In this document: piece after piece, positions 53,972 to 62,716 of the stretch
Layout: each line of letters begins with the position of its first letter
Numbering within the stretch: position 1 is the first letter of the stretch
Assembly: GCF_024746795.1 (NCBI RefSeq)
Contig: NZ_CP080524.1
Span: forward strand, 5,868,001 to 5,932,000
Reading direction: 5' to 3'
Origin: Mesorhizobium sp. AR10
GTDB lineage: Bacteria > Pseudomonadota > Alphaproteobacteria > Rhizobiales > Rhizobiaceae
Length of the DNA stretch: 64,000 nucleotides
Notes under the pieces: model-generated
The model's database searches: none
What the model was told of the DNA's origin: nothing
What the model saw: the letters and a program-made list of their open reading frames with translations, nothing else
Translations under genes and position numbers: made by a program

Positions 53972-54988
53972 ATGGTAACGAGACTCGACAGGAAGCTGGC
54001 GAACATTCGCACGGGCCGCTACAAACCGACTGATTTCATCATTGCCGATGCCAAGGATAGCGACGTCGGCGCCGGCGTGACCGCTACGGGGTTCGACTAT
54101 TCGGTCAAGCCGCCGCGCCGCCGCAGCCGCCAGGAATTCATCGCCCAGATCGAGGAGATCATCAAACAGGACGTCGTCGACCTCATGCTGGTGTCGCAGT
54201 CCAACCTTGATCTTCTCGATGAGCGCGGCGCCTTCTTCGGCAGCGAGATGAAGCCTGCGATCCGCGGCAATCTGGAAACAATGTGCTGGGGCGCCGTGCG
54301 CCACGGCGTCTATACCCAGCAGCCGTCAGTGCCCTTCCGCGATACCAATCTCGCGCGCGCCATTGCCAGCTATCCGAAGCGCGGCACGGACCTTGCCCTC
54401 TATTCGGTTTCCTTCAGCAACGATGTCGAACTCGACATCCGCACGCTGAATGCCTTTGCCGAATTCCGCGCGGAGGCTGCCCGGACCAACTTCAAATATT
54501 TCTACGAGGTCTTCAATCCGAGCGTCGACATCGGTCTTAGCCGCGAGCAGACCGGCGAATTCGTTAACGACCACATCATCAAGTCGCTGGCGAGCGTGCC
54601 CCAGGCCGAACGTCCGCTTTTCCTGAAGACACCCTATAACGGGCCGAAAGCGCTGGAGGAACTCGTCAATTTCGACTCCGAGCTGATCGTCGGCGTGCTC
54701 GGCGGCGGTGCCGGCACCACGCGCGACACGTTCGAGCTCGTCGCCCAGTCGGAACGCTATGGCGCTCGTCTGGCGCTCTTCGGCCGCAAGATAAACCTCG
54801 CCGAAGCGCCACTTCACCTCATCGTTTTGATGCGGGCGGTTGCCGACGGCACGATCGGCCCGGAGGAAGCGGTGCGCGCTTATCACGGAGACCTGCAGAA
54901 GCTTGGGCTGACGCCGAACCGCTCGCTCGCGGACGATCGGGTGGTCACAGAAGACGTGTTGACGGTCGCGGCCGCCAAGGCCGCCTGA
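53972..54988 (+). CDS. putative class I TIM-barrel aldolase
   Basis: A 338-residue protein read as a (beta/alpha)8 barrel of the DhnA/LacD/DeoC aldolase superfamily. DFIIADAKDSDVGAGV, VDLMLVSQSNLDLL, ALYSVSFSNDVELD and KYFYEVFNP mark successive strands. The Lys in RPLFLKTPYNGPKAL is the probable Schiff-base residue. IVGVLGGGAGTTRDTFELV and ARLALFGRKINLAEAP form the phosphate end. ATG 53972 follows GAGGAACACC. It leads the plus-strand operon, 127 bases before the importer genes. Cleavage of a ketose phosphate is inferred from family and neighbours; a close characterised homologue is not known to me. Confidence 0.65.
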   Translation: MVTRLDRKLANIRTGRYKPTDFIIADAKDSDVGAGVTATGFDYSVKPPRRRSRQEFIAQIEEIIKQDVVDLMLVSQSNLDLLDERGAFFGSEMKPAIRGNLETMCWGAVRHGVYTQQPSVPFRDTNLARAIASYPKRGTDLALYSVSFSNDVELDIRTLNAFAEFRAEAARTNFKYFYEVFNPSVDIGLSREQTGEFVNDHIIKSLASVPQAERPLFLKTPYNGPKALEELVNFDSELIVGVLGGGAGTTRDTFELVAQSERYGARLALFGRKINLAEAPLHLIVLMRAVADGTIGPEEAVRAYHGDLQKLGLTPNRSLADDRVVTEDVLTVAAAKAA

Positions 54989-55038
54989 CGCCGGAACTGA
55001 TGAGTGGCGGAAGCATGACCGGCCGCTCTGTTTGGAAC

Positions 55039-55058
55039 GTGACCCACCAACGGGTCAC
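55039..55058 (+). terminator. hairpin between aldolase and binding-protein genes
   Basis: GTGACCC (55039-55045) and GGGTCAC (55052-55058) form a 7-bp perfect stem. No U run follows. It may be a processing or attenuation site, or an operator. Confidence 0.4.
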
Positions 55059-55115
55059 TGCGCCCGCCAGTAGGAGGCTTGCGACGCGCACTAAGTGGGA
55101 GAAAATGGGAGGAAT

Positions 55116-56405
55116 ATGATGAAGAAGCTGCTGTTTCTTGCGACGTCGATCCTCGCCGCCGCTCTTTATTCTGCTTCGGCGAATGCCGAGCAGAAAGAGG
55201 TAACGGTTTGGTCCTGGTTCATCCAGAGTACGATGGACAAGTCTATCGCCGCCTTCGAGAAGGTCCATCCGGACATCAAGGTCAAGTATACCTACTACAA
55301 CTACTCGCCCGAATACATCACCGCCCTGAAGGCGGCGGCGGCGTCCGGGAGCCTGCCTGATGTGATCGGCCTGCAGCCGGGTTCGCTCACCCAGCAGTAT
55401 CGCGAACATCTTGAAGCGGTGAACGAACGTGCCGCCAAGCAGTGGGGCGACACGTGGGCGGAAAAGGTCTTCCCCGTCAACCGCAAGCAGATGTTGATGG
55501 GCAATCCGAAGGGCGACGAGAACTATTACATCATTCCGCAGGAGTCCCAGGTCCTGTGCATCTGGTACAACCGCAAGATCTTCGAAAAGCTCAAACTTTC
55601 AGCGCCGAAGACCTATGACGAGTTGAAGGCGGCGGCCAAGGCACTGACAGACAACGGCTATATCCCGATGTTCCAGGGCGCGGCCGACGGCTGGCAGAAC
55701 GAAAACGTTTTCCTGATGCTCGCCAACCAGTTCTCGCCGGGTATCGTCGACAAGGCCCAGGCCGGTGATACGCCGTGGACGGCGCCGGAACTCGTCGCGG
55801 CCATGAAGGCCTGGAAGGGTCTCTTCGACGACGGCATCTTCCAGCAGGGAGCCCTCGGGGCGCATGCCTATCCGACTGGCGCTCAGCTCTTTGCACAGGG
55901 CAAGGTCGGCATGATGGCGCTCGGCTCCTGGTGGATGCAGGAAAGCAAGTTCCCGCCGCCGCTGTCCGAGTATGTCCAGAACATGGAAGGCTTCGATTTC
56001 TTCTATATGCCTCCCGTCAAGGACGGCAATTCCGCAAGTCCGCCCGTCGGCGGCATCGACATCGGCTACGGCCTGACCAAGAACGGTGCCAAGAACCCCG
56101 AAGCCTGGACCTTTCTGGCCGAACTCACCAACGGCGTCGGCCTGCAGGAGGCGTTGAACGACCTCAACGACCTTCCGGCCTTCGAGGGAAATTCTCCGAA
56201 GGGTGACATCACCGATCATGTGAAGGAGATGTCGGCCCGCTTCATGGCGGATCTGCCCAAGGCGGAAAACCAGCGCTTTGCCTCGCCGGCAGTCGCCGAG
56301 GCGCTCGACAATGCGCTTGCCGGCGTCGCAGCCGGCAGCATCGAACCGGAAGCAGCGCTCGCCACCGTTCAGGCGGCGACCGACAAGGCACTTGCTGTAA
56401 AGTAA
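55116..56405 (+). CDS. CUT1 sugar ABC transporter substrate-binding protein
   Basis: A 429-residue MalE/UgpB-type binding protein. The signal peptide is ~1-25 (KKLLFLATSILAAALYSASANA). It continues EVTVWSWFIQSTMDKSIAAFEKVHPDI (family opening, split by residues) and later LFAQGKVGMMALGSWW. ATGATG at 55116/55119 follows GGGAGGAAT; the in-frame ATG at 55095 would put a non-signal leader in front. It heads the importer block and is followed by a strong hairpin. Confidence 0.9.
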   Translation: MMKKLLFLATSILAAALYSASANAEQKEVTVWSWFIQSTMDKSIAAFEKVHPDIKVKYTYYNYSPEYITALKAAAASGSLPDVIGLQPGSLTQQYREHLEAVNERAAKQWGDTWAEKVFPVNRKQMLMGNPKGDENYYIIPQESQVLCIWYNRKIFEKLKLSAPKTYDELKAAAKALTDNGYIPMFQGAADGWQNENVFLMLANQFSPGIVDKAQAGDTPWTAPELVAAMKAWKGLFDDGIFQQGALGAHAYPTGAQLFAQGKVGMMALGSWWMQESKFPPPLSEYVQNMEGFDFFYMPPVKDGNSASPPVGGIDIGYGLTKNGAKNPEAWTFLAELTNGVGLQEALNDLNDLPAFEGNSPKGDITDHVKEMSARFMADLPKAENQRFASPAVAEALDNALAGVAAGSIEPEAALATVQAATDKALAVK

Positions 56406-56417
56406 ACTGAGACGAAC

Positions 56418-56448
56418 GACCGGGCGCCGAAGCGCGCCCGGTCCTTTT
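56418..56448 (+). terminator. intra-operon terminator/attenuator after the binding protein
   Basis: GACCGGGCGC (56418-56427) and GCGCCCGGTC (56434-56443) make a 10-bp stem with a CGAAGC loop, followed by CTTTTC. Partial termination here would leave binding protein in excess over permeases. Confidence 0.75.
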
Positions 56449-56469
56449 CAGTCTGAAGTGGCGAGCATC

Positions 56470-57408
56470 ATGAGCACAGAGGCTATGCGAGCCGGATCCG
56501 CCATCGCGGCGGTCAAACGGCGATCGGCATCCAGAGCTTCGAGGCTCTATCTATTCGTGCTTCCGGCGACCCTTCTGTTTGTCGTCTTCATTGCCTATCC
56601 GATTCTGTGGGTTGCCGGGCAGAGCCTCTATGTTGGAACAAGTGGCGGAGCGGCCTTTGCCGGGCTTGCCAACTACATAACGGTTCTCGGCGATCCGACC
56701 TTCTGGACCGTGGTGGCCAACATGTTTCTGTGGGGCGTCATCACCATACCGGTGCAGATGCTGATCGGTGGGCTGCTCGCCTATTTCATCGAGCGCCATA
56801 CGCATGCCCTCCGCGGCTTCTTTCGCACCATGTTCTTCTTGCCGGTGGTGACCTCGGTTTCGGTCATCAGCCTGGTGTGGGTGCAAATTTACGCGCCCTA
56901 CTATGGCATCGCCCAGGAGTATCTAAAGGATGTCGGCATCGTCATGGTGACGTCGCCGATCGGCGACCCAAAGACCGCGATCTATGCGCTGATCATCGTC
57001 AACATCTGGCAATGGACCGGTTTTTCGATGCTGATGTACATCGCTGGCATTGCCAACCTGCCCAGCGAAGTGCTCGATGCCGCCCGCATCGACGGTGCGA
57101 AGGGCTGGCGGCTTGCCGTGCATGTCATCGTGCCGATGCTGGCACCGGCAACGAAATCCCTGCTGCTTCTGGGCGTCATCGGCACGTTGCAGACATTCCC
57201 CATCGTGCACCTGATGACCGGCGGTGGCCCGAACCGGGCCAGCGAAGTCTTCGGCACCTTCATCTTCAAGCAGAGCTTCGTGCTGGGCGACACCGGCAGC
57301 GGAGCCGCACTCTCCGTGATCGTGCTGGTCATCGCGCTCACCCTCTCGCTGATCCAGATCGCCGCGCTGGGTGCCCGCCTGACTCCTGCGGGAAGGCAGC
57401 GCCCGTGA
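56470..57408 (+). CDS. CUT1 sugar ABC transporter permease 1
   Basis: A 312-residue MalF/UgpA-type permease with six core helices: LYLFVLPATLLFVVFIAYPI, VVANMFLWGVITIPVQMLIG and the EAA loop EVLDAARIDGAKGWRLAVHVI. ATG 56470 is preferred; GTG 56458 is possible. It overlaps the second permease start. Confidence 0.9.
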   Translation: MSTEAMRAGSAIAAVKRRSASRASRLYLFVLPATLLFVVFIAYPILWVAGQSLYVGTSGGAAFAGLANYITVLGDPTFWTVVANMFLWGVITIPVQMLIGGLLAYFIERHTHALRGFFRTMFFLPVVTSVSVISLVWVQIYAPYYGIAQEYLKDVGIVMVTSPIGDPKTAIYALIIVNIWQWTGFSMLMYIAGIANLPSEVLDAARIDGAKGWRLAVHVIVPMLAPATKSLLLLGVIGTLQTFPIVHLMTGGGPNRASEVFGTFIFKQSFVLGDTGSGAALSVIVLVIALTLSLIQIAALGARLTPAGRQRP

Positions 57409-58241
57409 TGATGCCGCTCGCCCGCACCCGGATCCGCAGCATGGTCATCCATGCCGTTCTCTTCATCGTGCTCGGCTTCTGGATGGTCCCTCAGATCTAC
57501 ATGCTCTCGATCGGTCTGCGCACCCCGGCGCAGGCCTTCGACGCCGAGCTGTTCACCTGGCCCGTGACCTTCGACAACTTCGTCACCGTGGTTCGCGACA
57601 ATCCGCTGGGGTCCATCTTTCTGAACAGCCTGATCATAACCGTCGCGACGGTGGTGATCGTGGTCGCGGTCTCCTCGCTCTTTGCCTTCGCCTGCGCAAT
57701 CCTGAGGCTGAAGGGCTCGATCTTCCTCTACACGACGCTGCTGACGACCTTGATGGTGCCCCTCGCCTCCATGGTCCTGCCGCTCGCCATCCTCCTCCAG
57801 AACTTCGGCTGGGTGAACACCTATATCGGCCTCATCCTGCCCTATGCGGCGCTCGGCGTGCCGTTTGCCATGGTCATCCTCAAGTCCTTCATGGAAGATG
57901 CCCCGCACGAACTCTTCGAAGCGGCGCGGGTAGATGGCTGCAACGCCTGGCAAACCTATTGGCACGTGGCCTTGCCGCTCGTGCGACCGGCCCTGGTCTT
58001 CGTCACGATCTGGCAGTTCATCGTGACGTGGAACGAGTTCTTCCTCGCTCTCATCGTCCTCACCAAAAGCGAGATGAAGACACTCACCATCGTGCCGATG
58101 CAGTATTCCGGCCTCTATATGGCCAACCCCGGTGCCCTCTTCGCAATCCTGACGCTGATCGCGCTTCCCCTCATCCTCCTCTATGTGCTGGTGCAGCGCG
58201 CCTTCGTGCGTGGCCTGCTCGCCGGCGCCGTAAAAGGCTAG
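57408..58241 (+). CDS. CUT1 sugar ABC transporter permease 2
   Basis: A 277-residue MalG/UgpE-type permease with six helices. The EAA loop is APHELFEAARVDGCNAWQTY and the C-terminal region has FIVTWNEFFLALIVL. The ATGATG at 57408 sits on the permease 1 stop; a GTG at 57405 is also in frame. It forms the heterodimeric channel with permease 1. Confidence 0.9.
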   Translation: MMPLARTRIRSMVIHAVLFIVLGFWMVPQIYMLSIGLRTPAQAFDAELFTWPVTFDNFVTVVRDNPLGSIFLNSLIITVATVVIVVAVSSLFAFACAILRLKGSIFLYTTLLTTLMVPLASMVLPLAILLQNFGWVNTYIGLILPYAALGVPFAMVILKSFMEDAPHELFEAARVDGCNAWQTYWHVALPLVRPALVFVTIWQFIVTWNEFFLALIVLTKSEMKTLTIVPMQYSGLYMANPGALFAILTLIALPLILLYVLVQRAFVRGLLAGAVKG

Positions 58242-58245
58242 ATCA

Positions 58246-59352
<1,107 letters not shown>

Positions 59353-59385
59353 CACGAACTTGAAGAACACCACGAAGAGGTAACC

Positions 59386-60114
59386 ATGACGGATTTTCAC
59401 GGACGAAATATTCTGGTGACGGGCGGCAGCGGCGGCATCGGTGGCGCCACCGTGCGGCATCTGGTGCGGGCCAACGCCAATGTGATCGCAGCCGGTCGCT
59501 CGCAAGAGGCGCTCGACGCCATCGCAAAGGAGACGGGGTGCCGCACCGTAACCTTCGACCTTGCGTCGGAGGACGAGATCCGCGGCGCGCTCGAAGGGCT
59601 CGAGCTCTGGGGAGTGGTCAATTGCGGCGGTTTCGGCGGCGAGATCGCAACGCCAATGGATACCGACATCGCCATCTTCGACAAGGTCATCACCATCAAT
59701 GCGCGTGGTGCGCTGTTGGTCACCAAATATGCCACGCAGCAAATGGTCCGCATCGGCAAGGGCGGGGCGATCGTCAATGTCTCCAGCCAGGCGGCGCTGG
59801 TCGCGCTCGAGGGGCACATCTCCTACGGCTCCTCGAAGGCGGCGCTCGAAAACATCACGCGCTGTTCGGCCTTGGAGTTGGGCAAATACGGAATTCGCGT
59901 CAACAGCGTCAACCCGACGGTGGTCATGACACCAATCTCATCCGGCCATTGGAGCCAGCCGCATGTCGCCGAGCCTTTCCTGAAGCAGATGCCGCTCGGC
60001 CGATGGGCAACGGAGGACGAAATCGCTGGCCCGATCGTGTTCCTGCTCAGCGACGCGGCCTCGATGATCACCGGCATTTCGCTTCCCATCGATGGCGGCT
60101 ATACCTGCCGATGA
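59386..60114 (+). CDS. short-chain dehydrogenase resembling L-xylulose reductase (DCXR)
   Basis: A 242-residue SDR. GGSGGIGGATVRHLV is the cofactor motif. The short ELWGVVNCGGFGG segment, NVSSQAAL, YGSSKAAL, VNPTVVMTPISSGHW and FLLSDAASMITGISLPIDGG match dicarbonyl/L-xylulose reductases. Arg after beta-2 (AAGRSQE) favours NADPH. It is 33 bases after the importer ATPase and closes the operon. With the NAD-type SDR on the other strand it could carry out oxidation followed by reduction, isomerising a polyol/ketose before phosphorylation. An imperfect GAGGCC/GGCCTC stem followed by GTTTT at 60113-60170 may terminate the operon. Confidence 0.83.
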   Translation: MTDFHGRNILVTGGSGGIGGATVRHLVRANANVIAAGRSQEALDAIAKETGCRTVTFDLASEDEIRGALEGLELWGVVNCGGFGGEIATPMDTDIAIFDKVITINARGALLVTKYATQQMVRIGKGGAIVNVSSQAALVALEGHISYGSSKAALENITRCSALELGKYGIRVNSVNPTVVMTPISSGHWSQPHVAEPFLKQMPLGRWATEDEIAGPIVFLLSDAASMITGISLPIDGGYTCR

Positions 60115-60502
60115 GGCCTTGAACACCTGTAGCAATCCGGAAGCCCGGAAATGGATGCTGGCCTCGTTTTCCGTGAGGCGCACTTGATACGCCTGGAAAA
60201 TTCAAGGCTTGTCGGAAGCGTCTGCGCTTTTGACGTTTCTCGCAGGATTGCCGACGGTTCCTTCACCGTGGCATTTGGCTCCTCAACGTCGGGCGTACTG
60301 TGCGCCCGATGGAAACGTGTTTGAACGGTAAGCCAGACGTCAAAATGCCCAGTGCTTTGTACAAGGCTAGCGAGATGTCAGCCGAAATGGCTGATCCCGG
60401 CCAGGATCGCAAGACGCATCGGTCGCGTTCAGGCTTCTGCCTTTAGCGGAACGAAATTAGAGCTGAACTATTGTTGAATGCGAACCAATCGAGAATGTTC
60501 GC
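60115..60502. other. intergenic region without a recognised gene
   Basis: About 390 bp. Besides the possible terminator near its start, it holds a perfect hairpin TCGGGCG (60289-60295) with CGCCCGA (60303-60309). I see no coding remnant or promoter I can name. Confidence 0.5.
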
Positions 60503-61227
60503 ATGCCAAAATTCAATGATGATTGGAAGGTCGCGCCGCACGGTCGGCTGGAAAGGCTAGACGAGGGCCTTCTAACTGTTGCGGGCGAAATCCGAATGCC
60601 GCTTGGCAACTTTCCCCGGCGAATGACCGTGGTCAGGCTAAGAGGACGACGCACTGCGATCTGGAGCGCCATCCCTCTCGCCGAGCCCGAAATGCGAGAA
60701 ATCGAAGCCCTTGGCGACCCCACCTTCCTTATCGTACCAGGCTCAGCTCACCGGCTCGACATCAAGCCTTGGAAGCATCGCTATCCCAAGGCCAAGGTTG
60801 TCTGTGCTCCTGGTGCGGTGGACGCCGTTGAGAAAGTCGTCAAAGTCGACGGCACGGGAGATATTCTAAATGATCCCTCCGTTCGCATGGAGACAGTGCC
60901 GGGTGTAGCCGAGAAGGAGGCTGCCCTGCTCGTGCGTCGTACAGGTGGTACGACCCTCGTGATCAATGACATCCTCGCCAATGTGCGCCATCCGCACGGG
61001 ATTGGCGCTCACATTATGGCACGCGTGCTAGGCTTCGGCGTCAATGGTCCAAGAATGCCGCATATTGGTAGTGGGTGTTTGTGAAAGATCGAAGAGCGCT
61101 CGCCGGAGCTTTTCGCCAATGGGCGAACGAACCAGGCCTCGCACGCGTGGTCGTTAGCCACGGTGAAGTGATCGTCAACGAACCCCGCAAGGTACTCGAA
61201 CGGGTTGCTGCGGACCTACAGGGCTGA
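60503..61227 (+). pseudogene. DUF4336 protein gene with one frameshift
   Basis: From ATG 60503 the frame gives 193 residues of a DUF4336 metallo-beta-lactamase-like protein (GLLTVAGEIRMPLGNFPRRM, FLIVPGSAHRLDIKPW, LVINDILANVRHP). It runs into TGA at 61082. The expected C-terminus continues in another frame from GTG 61081: VKDRRALAGAFRQWANEPGL and RVVVSHGEVI, ending with TGA 61225-61227. The shift lies within 61069-61080. A product truncated at the end may be made, or the shift may be a sequencing error. Confidence 0.72.
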
Positions 61228-61429
61228 ATTGGAGTTGAGCAACTGTCCCAGTAGCCGCCGGGCCGTTGCGTGTCCACCTTGCCGGGCAAGCGCACAACCC
61301 GCCAATCCTCCTCCCAACCTTCGCTCGAAATGCGCGGCCACGTTCCTCCGGGACGTTGGCAATATACTGTTCGTGCGTGCCCTCGAACGTCGGATGCGAA
61401 GTCGCCTCCGCTTGGTTTTCGCCCGCGCC

Positions 61430-62476
61430 TCAAAAATCGGTCTTCCGGATTTTCCCGTAAACGATATTCCGGTTCGATCCATAAGATACTTGGACTTCGA
61501 GGGAACCCCTGCCAATGGCGGCATTGATGATGTCCCACATATCGTCAGCCGAACGTAGAATGAGTGGCCAATCCATGAAGGTCTCCATGTAGCCATCTGT
61601 CGTGATTTCATCGCTGAAATTGGCAAACAGGAATTCGCCACCAGGCTTGACCAGTTCCATGGCTCTTTGAAGCAGGCGGACGCCGATGGCACGCGGCAGG
61701 TAGTCGTAAAGCCCCGATGCGTAGACGAGATCAAATGTACCAAGCGCGTAGGCGCGGCGAAGAATGCCGCGTACCGAGCCGTCGAGCGCTGTTACTGCCG
61801 TGCCGGCAAAGTCGTGGTTCACCGTGGTTACGCTGACGGGATCCTGGTCGAGGCCGATCCAACGTTGCAGTTGACGGTTGGCTAACGCTTCGGAGCGTTC
61901 GGCTTCTCGCAGATGGCCGCAGGCGATCGCCAGTACCTCCGCTCTCTCCACCCTACTGGCCGTTTCGTCCACCGTCCTGGCTAGTACGTCCCGCCGCTCG
62001 CGCCCCGCCACCGAACTGGCTGCTTCAGTGGTGTAGGCGTAAATCTGCCGGCCAAGCGCGGTCGACGAAGCTACGATCTCGTCGGCAATGGGGTGCTTGT
62101 AGTAAATGTCCAGCAGGCTTGCGTCACCCGAATACCCGCGCGGCTTTTCGACCGACCAGCGCGTGAACGGATCTTGGATCAAGTATTCGGCGACACGATG
62201 TTGCTGAGCCAAAGGAATGAGTTTTTGCCAGACCGCGGGGGCAACCTGTCTACGAAGCTTATGGAGTCTCCCAGCCAAACGACCGACGATTGACCCGGGC
62301 GGTTTGTGCCGCACAAAAGCTTGATAAGCGAGATCCAGCACCAATGCGAGCTGGGCCGTCCTGTCCCTCAGCTCGTCGGCATCGACAGTCTCGTCAGATG
62401 TCGCGGCATACTTCTTCATCAGCCTCGTAGTGACGAGGCTGTATTCGTCGAGTTGCAATTCTGCGTTGAGCGGCAT
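61430..62476 (-). CDS. SAM-dependent methyltransferase, PhcB-like (quorum-factor synthesis family)
   Basis: A 348-residue protein. The N-terminal ~120 residues are helical and contain KPRGYSGDASLLDIYY. The Rossmann methyltransferase core has motif I as VLAIACGHLREAE rather than the common GxGxG, then LDQDP after beta-2, FDLVYASGLYDYLP (motif IV) and GGEFLFANF. The GYxGDA and ACGHLREAE pair is typical of proteins annotated as 3-hydroxypalmitate methyl ester (extracellular factor) biosynthesis, PhcB relatives. The substrate here is not proven. The 200 bp downstream to 61228 holds no recognised gene. Confidence 0.68.
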   Translation of the reverse strand: MPLNAELQLDEYSLVTTRLMKKYAATSDETVDADELRDRTAQLALVLDLAYQAFVRHKPPGSIVGRLAGRLHKLRRQVAPAVWQKLIPLAQQHRVAEYLIQDPFTRWSVEKPRGYSGDASLLDIYYKHPIADEIVASSTALGRQIYAYTTEAASSVAGRERRDVLARTVDETASRVERAEVLAIACGHLREAERSEALANRQLQRWIGLDQDPVSVTTVNHDFAGTAVTALDGSVRGILRRAYALGTFDLVYASGLYDYLPRAIGVRLLQRAMELVKPGGEFLFANFSDEITTDGYMETFMDWPLILRSADDMWDIINAAIGRGSLEVQVSYGSNRNIVYGKIRKTDF

Positions 62477-62605
62477 GCCGTAACCCTCTGGTCCACGGCA
62501 AACAACTATAGATGCGTCGCTGAATGATGCGAAATATTTTCATAAAAATTTAGTCAATCGCGTGGCCTTCCACCCTGACCGCGCAAAATCGAACTGCCCT
62601 GTTTA

Positions 62606-62680
62606 CCGTCGGTTAGCGACATTCGGCTTTTGTTGCGGACAGAGATGCGTTCATCCTCCGACCGTTAGCGACCTCGGCTA
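62606..62680. repeat. short degenerate direct repeat
   Basis: The word GTTAGCGAC followed by TCGGCT occurs at 62612-62627 (as GTTAGCGACATTCGGCT) and at 62664-62679 (GTTAGCGACCTCGGCT), 52 bp apart. Both lie in the 240-bp gap between the methyltransferase and the diguanylate cyclase genes. It may be part of a dispersed intergenic repeat family. Confidence 0.45.
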
Positions 62681-62716
62681 TTCCATTCACTACCGTGGAT
62701 CGCAAAGGAGCTTGCA

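Noticed and set aside
61228..61429. Possible coding remnant downstream of the methyltransferase
   Set aside because: Several short frames are open but none gives a convincing family match.
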